A DNA stretch of 59,485 nt, from positions 1-59,485 of the forward strand of contig JAQNCT010000012.1 in NCBI GenBank assembly GCA_029077825.1. The letters run 5' to 3'. The notes under the pieces were generated by a model. The model saw nothing but the letters and a program-made list of their open reading frames with translations. It ran no database searches and had not been told where the DNA came from. Shown here piece by piece: positions 8,503-18,146 of the stretch. Origin of the DNA: Acidocella sp. (lineage in GTDB: Bacteria > Pseudomonadota > Alphaproteobacteria > Acetobacterales > Acetobacteraceae). Numbering within the stretch: position 1 is the first letter of the stretch; every line of letters begins with the position of its first letter. The position numbers and the translations under genes are program-made.

Positions 8503-9903
8503 ATGAATAATCGATCCATTATTATTTTGAGCGCGGTTTGCCTGCTTACTGCATGTGCGAAAACACCCGCCCAAATGCCGGCCAACACCGATAGCAATGG
8601 TAGTCCTGGGACGCTCAACGTTGCTGACGCGGCAATCGCGGGCGGTGATCCGACGATGGCGCTATCGGTCAGCCAGTCCGCTCTGCAATCTGACCCGAAC
8701 AATGTTGATGCGTTGATCCATGAAGGTGAGGCCTATTATGCGCTAGGTCGCTGCCCGGCTGCCGAGGCCGCCTTCAACCTGGCCATCACGCATGACCCGA
8801 AATCTTCGCAGGCCGAGACCGGGCTTGGCCGTTGTTTGATCAAAACAGATCCGGTGCAGGCTGATAAAGCCCTGGTTCTGGCGGTGCAGGATGATCCTGG
8901 CAACGCCGATGCCCTGAACGATCTTGGTATCGCCCGTGACCTCGAAGGTAACTTTGCTGGCGCGGTTGATCCTTATCGCAAGGCGTTGATCGCGCAACCT
9001 GGCATGACCGCCGCTGAAATCAACCTCGGGCTGTCGCTGGCGCTGTCCGGTAATGGCCAGGCAGCGCTGCAATATTTAGGCCCGTTGGCCACCTCTCAAA
9101 CCGCCACTCCAAAAATCCGTGAAGATTACGCCGCCGCTTTGGTGGCTACGGGGCAGGTGGCTGAAGCCCGGCATGTGCTGAGCATCGACCTGCCGCCAGA
9201 CGATGTTGACAAAGCCATCGATGGTTTCAATGCGATCATTGCCAACGCCCAGCCCCCCCTGCCAACCAGTGAACCGGCAGCACCGCCTACCACGCCGCAA
9301 GTGCAGACCACCGCTGTCACCACCACGTCGCTAACAACCTCCGCACCCGCAGTAGCCCCCCCTGTGCCAGCAGCGCCAACGCCAGCGGCTTCCTCGATGC
9401 CCGCGCAGATCGCACCGCCGGTGTCCTCGAGCGACACCAGCGCTTCAGCATCAACAACAACGTCGTCCGCAACAGCGTCCTACTCAACAGCGCCAGCCGC
9501 ACCGCCGCCCGCCGCCAAAGCCGCGGATATCACGGCCCCGCCGCCCGATACATCGTCAGCCGCAGCGGGCACCTCAGCACCGGCCGATGCCGCCCCACCA
9601 GCCGCAACACCGCCTGCGAATACCAGCGTGGCAGATACCACCGCAAACGTTGCGCCAGGCACCTATCAGGTACAGTTGGGCGCTCTGCCGTCGCAAGCGC
9701 AGGCGCAACATATCTGGGATAAATTATCCAGCGCCAATCCAGAATTGTTCGGCGATAAAACCCCGAACATTGTAAGCGCCACGGTTAAGGGCAAAACCTA
9801 CTACCGGCTTCGCACTGGCAGTTTTGCCAGCAAGGCCGAGGCCGCGAAATTCTGCGGCGAGGTTAGTGCTGCGGGCAGTGTCTGCACGCTGGCGAACTTC
9901 TAA
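8503..9903 (+). CDS. TadD-like TPR lipoprotein fused to a SPOR domain
   Basis: The 466-residue product starts with a lipoprotein signal ending in the lipobox LTAC (residues 14-17). Tetratricopeptide repeats follow (about 30-220, for example EGEAYYALGRCPAAEAAFNL and NDLGIARDLEGNFAGAVDPY). A long Ala/Pro/Thr/Ser-rich linker (about 245-380) leads to a C-terminal SPOR domain (about 384-466) beginning TYQVQLGALPSQAQAQ. TadD proteins are TPR lipoproteins that act as pilotins for the Tad secretin; SPOR domains bind denuded peptidoglycan, often at division sites. The fusion suggests a tether between the pilus and septal or polar wall. Position as last gene of the tad run supports a pilus role. The two domains are clear; the joint role is inference. 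Confidence 0.8.
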   Translation: MNNRSIIILSAVCLLTACAKTPAQMPANTDSNGSPGTLNVADAAIAGGDPTMALSVSQSALQSDPNNVDALIHEGEAYYALGRCPAAEAAFNLAITHDPKSSQAETGLGRCLIKTDPVQADKALVLAVQDDPGNADALNDLGIARDLEGNFAGAVDPYRKALIAQPGMTAAEINLGLSLALSGNGQAALQYLGPLATSQTATPKIREDYAAALVATGQVAEARHVLSIDLPPDDVDKAIDGFNAIIANAQPPLPTSEPAAPPTTPQVQTTAVTTTSLTTSAPAVAPPVPAAPTPAASSMPAQIAPPVSSSDTSASASTTTSSATASYSTAPAAPPPAAKAADITAPPPDTSSAAAGTSAPADAAPPAATPPANTSVADTTANVAPGTYQVQLGALPSQAQAQHIWDKLSSANPELFGDKTPNIVSATVKGKTYYRLRTGSFASKAEAAKFCGEVSAAGSVCTLANF

Positions 9904-9930
9904 CAACCAGCCGCCAGCTGCTACAAAAAT

Positions 9931-11325
9931 TTAAATAACCGCCTGTATCCGCGCCAGGCTTTCCGTAGCGCCAAGTGCTGCTAACGTTTCGTCAATCCCA
10001 GGGCTCATCGTGCTCCCGGTCAATGCGGCACGCAGCGGCTGCGCCACTTGCCCTAGCTTCAAACCCTCAGCTTCGGCAAAGGCCCGCAACGTCGCGTCAA
10101 GTTCAGCCAGTGAGAAATCAGTCGCGGCCAGTTTTGGTGCCAAACGCCCCAGCATGGCGCGAGCCTCCGTTGTCAGCAGCGCCAGCGCTTTTGGTTCAAT
10201 ATCCAGCGGCACCTGGCGCGACAAAAATGCTGATGATGTCGTCAAATCCAATAATGTCTTGGCGCGCTCCTTCAACCCCGGCATCAGCCGCGATAATTTA
10301 TCAGCCAGCCCATTGTTTACCGTTACACCGCATTGTTCTGGCAAACGCGCTATCACATCCGCCACCAACCGCGCATCGTCAGCACAGCGCAGCCACATGC
10401 CGTTCAGATGCGTCAACTTGGCATAGTCCATTCGGCTGGCAGCACGTCCCACACCATCCAGGTCAAATAACTTCACCTGCTCATCACGGCTTAAAAACTC
10501 GGAATCGCCATGTCCCCAGCCCAACCGCAGCAAATAATTACACAACGCTTCTGGTAAAAATCCTTGCTCGCGGAACTCCAGAATACTCACGGCGCCATGC
10601 CGCTTGGAGAGCTTCGCTCCATCCGCACCATGGATCAGCGGGATATGCGCAAATTTCGGCAATTCCCAACCCATTGCATGATAAATCTGAATTTGCCGGA
10701 AGGTATTGGTCAAATGGTCATCACCACGAATCACATGGGTAATCTCCATGTCATGATCATCCACCACCACCGCATGCAAATAGGTCGGCGTGCCATCCGA
10801 GCGCAGAATGATCATGTCGTCCAACTCGCTATTACTCACCGTCACTGTGCCTTGCACCAAATCTTCCAGCACTGTCTCACCCTCGCGCGGTGCTTTCAGC
10901 CGGATCGCCGGCTTCACGCCAGCGGGTGCGGTTGCCGGGTCGCGGTCACGCCAGCGGCCATCATAACGCGGTGGACGGCCCTCGGCTTGCGCCGTCTCGC
11001 GCATCTCGCGCAATTCATCTGGTGTACAATAACATTCATACGCCCGGCCCTGGGCCAGTAACGCCCGCGCTACCTCCACATGCCGTGCCTCCTGCTTTGA
11101 CTGAAACACCGGTGCCGCATCAGGTGTCAGCCCCAGCCATTCCAGCCCATCCAGAATCACCTGCACGGCCTCCTGCGTGGAGCGCGCCTTATCGGTATCC
11201 TCAATCCGGATCAGGAATTGGCCACCATGATGACGCGCAAATAAAAAGTTAAACAAAGCGGTCCGGGCACCGCCAATATGCAGCAATCCGGTTGGGCTAG
11301 GGGCAAAGCGTGTGCGTATTTTCAT
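9931..11325 (-). CDS. gltX: Glutamyl-tRNA synthetase
   Basis: Cytoplasmic class I aminoacyl-tRNA synthetase that charges tRNA-Glu; in bacteria lacking GlnRS it also makes Glu-tRNA-Gln for amidation. The 464-residue product has the HIGH-type signature in [20 protein letters not shown] (about 9-28), the DTDKARST element (43-50), the catalytic [11 protein letters not shown] stretch (201-211) and the second ATP-binding signature KLSKRHG (238-244). The C-terminal part is the usual helical anticodon-binding domain. Many alphaproteobacteria keep two paralogues (GltX1 and GltX2), and I cannot tell which this is. It is convergent with the tad locus, separated by only 27 bases. Confidence 0.94.
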   Translation of the reverse strand: MKIRTRFAPSPTGLLHIGGARTALFNFLFARHHGGQFLIRIEDTDKARSTQEAVQVILDGLEWLGLTPDAAPVFQSKQEARHVEVARALLAQGRAYECYCTPDELREMRETAQAEGRPPRYDGRWRDRDPATAPAGVKPAIRLKAPREGETVLEDLVQGTVTVSNSELDDMIILRSDGTPTYLHAVVVDDHDMEITHVIRGDDHLTNTFRQIQIYHAMGWELPKFAHIPLIHGADGAKLSKRHGAVSILEFREQGFLPEALCNYLLRLGWGHGDSEFLSRDEQVKLFDLDGVGRAASRMDYAKLTHLNGMWLRCADDARLVADVIARLPEQCGVTVNNGLADKLSRLMPGLKERAKTLLDLTTSSAFLSRQVPLDIEPKALALLTTEARAMLGRLAPKLAATDFSLAELDATLRAFAEAEGLKLGQVAQPLRAALTGSTMSPGIDETLAALGATESLARIQAVI

Positions 11326-11399
11326 GAGCTAGCCTGTAGCATCCTAAGCACTGGCCCGAAACCTCCCCACCTGCTAGCAAATCACAACCGGAGGTAGTT

Positions 11400-13427
11400 G
11401 TGGGCGCATTGCTAGCCTGGATCGAAGCAGAGCGAGGCCGTTTTACTCTGTTTCTACCCGTCGCCATGGGGGCTGCTGTCCTGGCCTATTTCGGTCTCAA
11501 GGCCGAGCCACCGCTCTGGCTGGGTGGCGTATTCGTGCTCACAGCACTCATCGCGCTGCTGACCGGCTGGCGCTTTCCGCCTACCAGGTTTGCTGCCGCC
11601 TTGGCGCTGGCCGCGGCATTGGGGTTCGCCCGCGCCGAATTTCGTACCAAAGCCATGCCGCCGATGCTTGACGTTCCCTACGGCACCGTTGCTCTCACCG
11701 GCAGCATCGCCAGTATCGACACATTGCCAACCGGCCGCCGCCTCACCATTGCCCCCGCCCAGTTCCAAACCGGTCCCATTTTGGCCCGCGCCCTGCACAT
11801 CAAACTTAGAAATACCGATACCACCGCGCTGGCCACCGGCGATGCCATCACCCTGCGCGCCATATTATTTACACCAGAGCGCCCGGCCTACCCCGGCGGT
11901 TGGGATGCCACGCGTGATGCCTATTTCTCCGGCCTTGGCGCGTCCGGCTTTGCCATCGGCCCGGTCTCCATCACTGCCCAAGCCAAGCCAAGTGGCATGG
12001 CGCTGCGGGTGCGGGGGCTGCGCGAAGCCATCGCCGATCGCATCATGGTGGTGTTGCCACAGGAAACCGGCAGCATCGCCGTCACCTTGCTCACCGGGCT
12101 GCAAAGCCAAATCCCTGGCCCCGAGCATCAGGACTTTATCACCGCCGGATTGGCGCACCTGCTGGCGGTTGCGGGGTTGCATGTCGGCATTGTCATGGGC
12201 CTGTTTTTTACCGCAAGCCGGTTTCTGCTCTCGCGCCCCGAGCGTTTGGCCTTACATCTGCCCGTTAAACCCGCCGCCGCCATCATCGCGTTGCTGGCAG
12301 GCGGTTGTTACGCGCTGCTGACAGGCACGCATTTACCGATTCTGCGCAGCCTCGCCATGGCCTCCTTGGTTACGATGGGCGTTATCGCAGGCCGCAAAGC
12401 GCTCTCCCTGCGTGGTTTGGCTCTGGCTGCCACGGTGCTGCTGCTGGCCACCCCCGAGGCTATCATCGGTGTCAGTTTTCAGATGAGCTTTTCAGCGGTA
12501 ATTGCTCTTATTACAGGATATTCTGCCGTCTCCCACTGGTTTGGTCGCCTTCATGAGGGCACCTCCCACGCCCACCGCGTGCTTGCTCACGGGGTTGGCT
12601 TATTCACCACCAGCCTGCTGGCGGGTGGTGCCTCCATGCCGTTCGCCGCCTATCAATTCCAACAAATGGAGCCCTACTGGATCCTGGCCAATTTGGTGGC
12701 CGTGCCGCTGACCGCCCTATGGGTGATGCCGCTTGGACTGCTCAGCCTGGCCCTGATGCCGCTGGGGCTTGGCTATCTCGCCATCGTGCCGATGGGTTGG
12801 GGTATTAAAATCATCGTCTGGCTGGCCGGCGCCATTGCCACCTGGCCGGATGCCATGTTGCGCGTGCCTCCCATGCCAGACCTCGCTATCATGCTATTCG
12901 CCACCGGCCTTATTTGGCTTTGCTTATGGCGTAGCCGGCCGCGCCTGCTGGGTCTGCCGCTGATGGCTGCCGCACTGCTGGTTTACCTCGCCGCCCGCCC
13001 GCCCGACGCTTTGCTCTCGCCCGACGCCCGGCTGATCGCCGTGCAAACGCCATCGGGCCTTGTCTTGCAACGCCAGCCCAAGGCCAACAGCTACACGCTT
13101 AACCAATGGCAAGCGCTCTGGCCCAGCCAGAGTTTTTCGCCGCCCGCCCCTGACGCCTGCGATGCCACCGGCTGCCGCTTCAGTTTGCCCTCTGGCAATA
13201 TGGTCGTTTTGTTGAGCACCCCACAAACCTGCCCTAGTGCCCCGCTCATCATCTCCCCCACCATGCTGCGCGGTATTTGCGATACCCCTGGCCGCACCGT
13301 CATTGACCGCCTCTTCACCTATCGCAACGGCGCCACCGCTATCTGGCTCACGCCCTCAGGCCCCAACATCGAAACCGACCGCGCCGAGCAGGGTGTCAGA
13401 CCATGGGTTCCGGCATGGCCGCGGTGA
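11400..13427 (+). CDS. comEC: ComEC/Rec2 family DNA-uptake channel, degenerate C-terminus
   Basis: Inner-membrane channel for single-stranded DNA entry in natural transformation. The 675-residue product has N-terminal membrane segments, a DUF4131/OB-like region (about 30-190) and the competence domain with the signature HLLAVAGLHVGIVMG (about 250-264) followed by many membrane segments to about 540. The C-terminal 130 residues occupy the place of the metallo-beta-lactamase-like nuclease domain but show no HxHxDH metal motif, so nuclease activity is unlikely; similar ends occur in other Rhodospirillales. Start is GTG at 11400, with CGGAGG at 11389-11394 five bases upstream. Confidence 0.88.
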   Translation: MGALLAWIEAERGRFTLFLPVAMGAAVLAYFGLKAEPPLWLGGVFVLTALIALLTGWRFPPTRFAAALALAAALGFARAEFRTKAMPPMLDVPYGTVALTGSIASIDTLPTGRRLTIAPAQFQTGPILARALHIKLRNTDTTALATGDAITLRAILFTPERPAYPGGWDATRDAYFSGLGASGFAIGPVSITAQAKPSGMALRVRGLREAIADRIMVVLPQETGSIAVTLLTGLQSQIPGPEHQDFITAGLAHLLAVAGLHVGIVMGLFFTASRFLLSRPERLALHLPVKPAAAIIALLAGGCYALLTGTHLPILRSLAMASLVTMGVIAGRKALSLRGLALAATVLLLATPEAIIGVSFQMSFSAVIALITGYSAVSHWFGRLHEGTSHAHRVLAHGVGLFTTSLLAGGASMPFAAYQFQQMEPYWILANLVAVPLTALWVMPLGLLSLALMPLGLGYLAIVPMGWGIKIIVWLAGAIATWPDAMLRVPPMPDLAIMLFATGLIWLCLWRSRPRLLGLPLMAAALLVYLAARPPDALLSPDARLIAVQTPSGLVLQRQPKANSYTLNQWQALWPSQSFSPPAPDACDATGCRFSLPSGNMVVLLSTPQTCPSAPLIISPTMLRGICDTPGRTVIDRLFTYRNGATAIWLTPSGPNIETDRAEQGVRPWVPAWPR

Positions 13428-13553
13428 GGGGAGGGCTGGATTACATCGTGGGGTGGATGAGCGCAGCGTAATCGCCTTACAAAAAGAGGCGGTGAGCCAC
13501 AAAAATTTACCATCTAAAGTTGACTAACCGTTAAAATTTGCTACCGCTATCCC

Positions 13554-15698
13554 ATGAGCTTCAGCCTAATCAACGGCCTGTCGCCTATCGCCGCTGGGCC
13601 GGCCGCCCTGCCGGAGCAGCTCATCATTTTGCGCCGTCACCGCCGCCTGATCCTCTTCGTCACCCTCGCGCTGCCGCTCATCGCCGCTGCCATCCTGTTC
13701 ACCCAGCCGCGTAGCTACACGGCCACCGGCGTCCTCATCTACAACGCGCCCGCGCCCGCCCAAGGCATCGCCGCCAGCCCACAGGACTTGGATGCGCTAA
13801 TTGCCAGCCAGAGTGCCATCATCACCAGCCTACCGGCTTTGCGCAGCCTGGCGGCCAGGTTTGACTTCGCTGACTTGCCAGCATTCAACGCCCCGGAGCG
13901 CTGGTGGTGGCCCTTTACCGACCAAAGCTCCGAGCCGGACCATCTGGCCTTGGCGGCGGGGCGGGCACTTGGGGTAACAGTTCCCCCCAACTCCCGGCTG
14001 ATCACCGTTGCCTTCACCAGTCCGGACCCCAGCCTCTCTGCCAAGGCGGCCAATTTCGCCATCCAGTCCTATCTTGACCATCAGCGCGACCAGTCATTTG
14101 CCAATCTGCAGGAATCCCAAAGCTGGCTGCAAACCCATCAGGCCAGTCTGCAAGCCGCACTTGATGCCACCGAAGCCCAGCTTGCCGCCGCCCGGCAGGC
14201 CGCCGGCATCGTGCCCGGCATGCAGGGTGATTTATCAGCCGAAACCGCCAGCCGCATTACCGCCTCCTTCATCGACGCCCAAAGTGCTTTGGCAATGGCG
14301 CAGGCCCGGTTGAAATCCGCCACCGCGGGTGACGCCGCCGCCGCCAACGCCGCCATCGCACCAAATTTGTTGCCGCTGCGCAAGGAGCAGGCTGATCTGA
14401 CAGCGCAGGTCAACGCAATGTCGCGCCAATATGGCCAAAGCTACCCCGAACTGGTCGCCGCTCAGACCTCGCTGGCTGCCATCAACGCCGAAATTGATGC
14501 CGAAACCGGCCGCGAGCTGCAAGCCGCCCGCGCCGAAGTGGCGGCTGATCAGGCCCAGGTCGCCGCTCTTCGTACCGCGCTGGACGCCGCCCGCGATGCC
14601 TCGCAGACGCAGGACCGGCAATCTGCTGCCATGCAGACGCTAACCGAGCATGCCAATGCACTGCGCGCCGATCTGAACGCCATCGCGACGCAGGCTGACC
14701 AACTGGCCCAGCAAACCGCGCTGGACCGGCCTATGGCGGTGATTGTATCCGCGGCCACGCCACCGGCTGAAGCCAACCCGGCGCACCATGGGCTCATCAT
14801 GGCGGCGGCGGCTGGCCTTGGCCTGTGCCTTGGCGTGCTGCTGGCTGGCCTTGCCGAAGCGCTGGACACCAGCTTCTGCTCCACTGGCGATTTGCAGTCA
14901 CGTCTCGGCCTGCCGTGTCTGGCGGCGGTGCCGCAGGTCAGCAACCCGCGCTTTGCCGTGCAGGACGCGCCGTTTTCGTTATTCGCCGAACAATTGCGGG
15001 CCTTGCGCACCGCGCTCACTTTCTCTGGCACCGCCCGAGTGCTGGCGATCACCGCCGCCCGCCCCGGCGAAGGCAAAACCACGCTCACAGTTGCTCTGGG
15101 CCGCGCCCTGGCGCTCGCCGGGGTGGCCGTGGCGGTGGTAGATGCCGACATCCGCCAGCCCAGCTTTGAAGTTCTGTTCGAGACCGGCGACCAACAGGGC
15201 CTGACTGACTATCTCTCCGGCTTCATCGGCCTGGATGAAATGACCTTGAAGGATTCCGAAACCGGGCTGCATGTCATCACCGCCGGCACCCAGGCCGCTG
15301 ATGCGCTGTCGCTGTTTTTGTCGCCCAAGCTCGCCGCCCTGCTGGCCTTGCTGCGCGAGCGTTATGAGATTGTGTTGATTGACGTGCCACCGGCTTTCGC
15401 GCTGGCGGAAACCCGGGTGCTGGCGCGCGCCGCTGATGCCACGTTGCTGTGCGTGCAATGGGGCAAAACCCCGGCCCGGATTGTCCAGGCGGCGCTGCAA
15501 ATTCTGCTTACCGCCAATGTTAAAGTTGCAGGCACAGTGCTCACCCGTGTTGATGCCAAAATTCATCGATCATCGGGTTTTCCCGACGCTGAAATCTACC
15601 AGCCGCGTTACGGCGGCTATTTTCGGCCACGCCAAGTAATGTCAGCGCGGCTCCCGCCCAGCCAGCAGAACGACATAGAATCGGCTGAACGGCAGTAA
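13554..15698 (+). CDS. Wzz-type chain-length regulator fused to a bacterial tyrosine kinase
   Basis: Inner-membrane polysaccharide co-polymerase with a cytoplasmic BY-kinase (GumC/Wzc/ExoP type) that controls exopolysaccharide polymerisation and export. In 714 residues: a Wzz domain with a first membrane segment (about 35-55), a periplasmic region rich in coiled-coil heptads (about 180-390), a second membrane segment (about 413-437), and a kinase domain with Walker A ARPGEGKTT (about 502-510), Walker A' AVVDADIRQPSF and Walker B IVLIDVPPAF. The C-terminus carries a small tyrosine cluster (EIYQPRYGGYF), the usual autophosphorylation site. Its 3' end overlaps the convergent small gene at 15642-15851 by 57 bases. 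An export partner of the Wza type is at 38.2-38.7 kb. Confidence 0.88.
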   Translation: MSFSLINGLSPIAAGPAALPEQLIILRRHRRLILFVTLALPLIAAAILFTQPRSYTATGVLIYNAPAPAQGIAASPQDLDALIASQSAIITSLPALRSLAARFDFADLPAFNAPERWWWPFTDQSSEPDHLALAAGRALGVTVPPNSRLITVAFTSPDPSLSAKAANFAIQSYLDHQRDQSFANLQESQSWLQTHQASLQAALDATEAQLAAARQAAGIVPGMQGDLSAETASRITASFIDAQSALAMAQARLKSATAGDAAAANAAIAPNLLPLRKEQADLTAQVNAMSRQYGQSYPELVAAQTSLAAINAEIDAETGRELQAARAEVAADQAQVAALRTALDAARDASQTQDRQSAAMQTLTEHANALRADLNAIATQADQLAQQTALDRPMAVIVSAATPPAEANPAHHGLIMAAAAGLGLCLGVLLAGLAEALDTSFCSTGDLQSRLGLPCLAAVPQVSNPRFAVQDAPFSLFAEQLRALRTALTFSGTARVLAITAARPGEGKTTLTVALGRALALAGVAVAVVDADIRQPSFEVLFETGDQQGLTDYLSGFIGLDEMTLKDSETGLHVITAGTQAADALSLFLSPKLAALLALLRERYEIVLIDVPPAFALAETRVLARAADATLLCVQWGKTPARIVQAALQILLTANVKVAGTVLTRVDAKIHRSSGFPDAEIYQPRYGGYFRPRQVMSARLPPSQQNDIESAERQ

Positions 15699-15851
15699 AA
15701 TTCGCTGTCGCCAGTCGATGAAATGTCGAACCCGGTAGCGCATGCCAAAATGCAAAATTATCGCCTCGCGCTGCGCCTTGGTGAAGCTCTGCGCTAGTTC
15801 TGGCTCAATCCGGCCCAAAAACCGCGCCAGCACCTCGCTATCCGCCGCCAC
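15642..15851 (-). CDS. Small conserved hypothetical protein linked to the acyltransferase
   Basis: A 69-residue basic, soluble protein with no signal or membrane segment. The pattern SFTKAQREAIILHFG, then a basic RHFIDWR segment, then PFSRFYVVLLAGREPR, resembles small uncharacterised proteins I recall from alphaproteobacterial polysaccharide regions; function unknown. It starts one base after the acyltransferase stop, so the two are probably one transcript. Its last 57 bases run antisense to the end of the Wzz/kinase gene. Confidence 0.6.
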   Translation of the reverse strand: MAADSEVLARFLGRIEPELAQSFTKAQREAIILHFGMRYRVRHFIDWRQRILLPFSRFYVVLLAGREPR

Positions 15852-15852
15852 G

Positions 15853-16863
15853 TTAGTCGGTCAGCCGGTCCAGTGCGGGCAGCCATCGCAAGCCATAGAT
15901 TTTTAGCGCCACCGGCAGCAGCACACCGGCCAGCAGTAGCGCTGCCGCGAGCGGCAGAAAATATGCGCCGTCCCAACTAACAAAGTGCAGCATGACGCCT
16001 TTCGCCAGACCGATGCTCATTGTGTTGAACAGATAAATCATAAAACTATACCGCCCCAGCCAGAGAAATATCCGGCTGAAGATTGGCCATGCATGTCTTA
16101 CCAAACCATGAAGAGCGGGCATTGAAATGGCGCCCACCGGCAACAGGCTTGCCGCCACCGGCCAGCTTGCGCCAAACGCTGCCACCATCAGCAAAGCCGT
16201 GGCAAACAGCAGCAGCAGACCGCGGTAATGCAGGTCAATAAAACGCATCCAGGCTGCCCCGCTGCGGCCAGCCCCCACGCCGAGCATAAAAAATATCGCG
16301 TAGCGGGCAATATGATCAGCATAAACATAAGGCGGCAGCGGCAGTAAATACAAAATAACTGCCCCGACAAGCAGCCATCGCAACCGCCCTCCATCTGCCC
16401 AAAGTAATACCGGCGTGGCGAGCGAGACCACAAACAGCACGAACAGATACCAGGTGGAGCCATCAGCACTGTCAGCGGTGTACCAAACCAGGCTCAATAG
16501 CCCCGCCAGCAGCCCATCAGGCGGGTGATCCACAAACATTACGCGCTGTGCTGCCAGTTTCCCTAGCACGCTGAGCAGCCCCAGCCCGAAAAACGGCAGC
16601 AGCAACCGCTCAGCCCGTGCCACCGCCAGCCGCGACCATTTTTTTGGCGGCAATAGCGCGGCCCCGCTCAGCACGCTCACCAGCCCACTGAGATACAGAA
16701 AAAACGGCATGTGGAACGCATAGACAGCCCGCCGCAATGGCTCGTACCACTCCACCCCCACTGGGTCCGCCCGCGCGACAAGATGGCCGAATACCACCAG
16801 CAAAATGGCCATTCCCTTGGCCTGGTCGATATCCATCCGCCGTTCCATACCCAACACAACCAT
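15853..16863 (-). CDS. Acyltransferase 3 family membrane protein (polysaccharide O-acylation)
   Basis: Polytopic inner-membrane acyltransferase, probably adding acetyl or succinyl groups to exopolysaccharide or lipid-linked sugar. The 336-residue product opens with MDIDQAKGMAILLVVFGHLV (about 10-29), where the His of the family's active-site region lies, followed by a YAFHMPFFLYLSG segment (about 48-60) and about ten hydrophobic segments. Length is typical. It is divergent from the beta-barrel gene at 16925 and followed by the 69-residue gene. Met codons at residues 1, 6 and 10 are all possible starts; the last would still leave the domain whole. Confidence 0.82.
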   Translation of the reverse strand: MVVLGMERRMDIDQAKGMAILLVVFGHLVARADPVGVEWYEPLRRAVYAFHMPFFLYLSGLVSVLSGAALLPPKKWSRLAVARAERLLLPFFGLGLLSVLGKLAAQRVMFVDHPPDGLLAGLLSLVWYTADSADGSTWYLFVLFVVSLATPVLLWADGGRLRWLLVGAVILYLLPLPPYVYADHIARYAIFFMLGVGAGRSGAAWMRFIDLHYRGLLLLFATALLMVAAFGASWPVAASLLPVGAISMPALHGLVRHAWPIFSRIFLWLGRYSFMIYLFNTMSIGLAKGVMLHFVSWDGAYFLPLAAALLLAGVLLPVALKIYGLRWLPALDRLTD

Positions 16864-16924
16864 GCCGCGTATATTTAGCCAATATGTGCATTGAAATAAT
16901 TTAAGGTTGTGTTAATCCTGCGAT

Positions 16925-18145
16925 GTGCGCCGTCTCCTCACCCTCGCAATCTCCGCTGGCCTGGCCTTTAGCGCGCAACCGGCGGTGGCGCTGGAGCTTG
17001 ATCAATTGCTCCCGATCGGGATTGCGGGTTTCAACGCAGCACCTAACGTTACCATCCTCACGCGCAAGCACCCGCAATATGACAGCCTGGGCATCCGCTG
17101 GGATGGTTGGGAAATTAATCCGGAACTAAGCCTCGGCGCCGGTTATGATTCCAACCCCAGTGGTATAGCGTCTGCCTCCGCCACCCTGAATGCCACGCCC
17201 AGCCTTTTACTGCATGACACCGCGCTAGGTTTTGGCGCCTATGCCGCCGCGCAATTCCAAAACTATATGCAATCACCCGCGCAGAATACCCATGGCTACA
17301 CGTTGGCGCTGGGCGAGGGGCTGTTGCTGCCTCACAATAGCTTGGTCCTGGCGCTGGCCCGGCTGCGCACTCAGGAAACTGGCTTCACGCTGGATAATTT
17401 TAGCGCCACCCGGCCCGTCACGCTCACCGGCACGGAATTTCGCGCCTCTGACAAATATACCACCGGCATGCTCACGCTGACGCCTGAATTCACCTATGCC
17501 ACCGCCATTACCCAGTCTCTGGCCAACCCCGCCTCCGCCAGCTTGGCTGCCACGAATATCGGCGGTGGGCTGACATTTACGTTCACGCCGGATGCCATCA
17601 CCAGCCTGGTTATGCGTCTGCACGCCTCGAACTGGCGCTTCAGCCAACCCGGCCAGAACGCCAATGACTATACCGCCTTAATCGGGCTTTCCAACGATGC
17701 TGAACATCTCTGGAGCTTTCGTCTGCTAGGCGGTGCCGCCGCCCGCCGGCCCAGCATCGGCACGTCGCAAGTCGTGCCGGTGCTGGAGGCCGCAGCCAGT
17801 TGGATGCCAACCCCTCTCACCAGCCTGGATTTCAGCGCCGCGCATGAAATCGAGGACCCCGAGCGACTCGATGCCGCCAGCTACACGTTGAGTGAAGCCA
17901 AACTCTCGCTGGCGCACGAGTTGCGCCGTAATATTATCATCACCGCTACCGCCAGTGCTACCCAGGCAAAATATTTTCACAACCCGCTCTCGGAAACGCT
18001 GCTGACCAGCGGCGTTACTCTCACCTGGCGTCTCAACCGTCAGTTCAGGCTGGTCACCGCCTATGACTTTAACGACCGGCAAGCCAATTTGCTGCGCGCC
18101 GCCAATGAGCATGTGGTAACTTTTACGCTCACCTGGGCGCCCTGA
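16925..18145 (+). CDS. Outer-membrane beta-barrel protein of an exopolysaccharide cluster
   Basis: The 406-residue product has a Sec signal peptide (about 1-23, ending AVALE). A body of alternating polar/hydrophobic beta strands follows, with repeated aromatic-ended turns and a C-terminus ending in VTFTLTWAP. The segment ELSLGAGYDSNP (about 65-76) is typical of the barrel proteins found in alphaproteobacterial exopolysaccharide clusters. Likely role is an outer-membrane component of polysaccharide export. The start is GTG at 16925; the overlapping ATG at 16923 is in another frame. Its stop is one base before the WecG gene, so the two are co-transcribed. Confidence 0.75.
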   Translation: MRRLLTLAISAGLAFSAQPAVALELDQLLPIGIAGFNAAPNVTILTRKHPQYDSLGIRWDGWEINPELSLGAGYDSNPSGIASASATLNATPSLLLHDTALGFGAYAAAQFQNYMQSPAQNTHGYTLALGEGLLLPHNSLVLALARLRTQETGFTLDNFSATRPVTLTGTEFRASDKYTTGMLTLTPEFTYATAITQSLANPASASLAATNIGGGLTFTFTPDAITSLVMRLHASNWRFSQPGQNANDYTALIGLSNDAEHLWSFRLLGGAAARRPSIGTSQVVPVLEAAASWMPTPLTSLDFSAAHEIEDPERLDAASYTLSEAKLSLAHELRRNIIITATASATQAKYFHNPLSETLLTSGVTLTWRLNRQFRLVTAYDFNDRQANLLRAANEHVVTFTLTWAP

Positions 18146-18146
18146 C

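Noticed and set aside
7923-8702. A 259-codon minus-strand frame opposite tadC and the TPR-SPOR gene
   Set aside because: It spans the tadC/TPR junction antisense to two well-supported genes and has typical shadow composition.
13439-13473. A GATTAC...GTAATC inverted repeat with GGGTGGATGAGCGCAGC inside, after comEC
   Set aside because: Only six paired bases with a 23-base loop and no second copy seen in the window; it may be a remnant of a common intergenic repeat.
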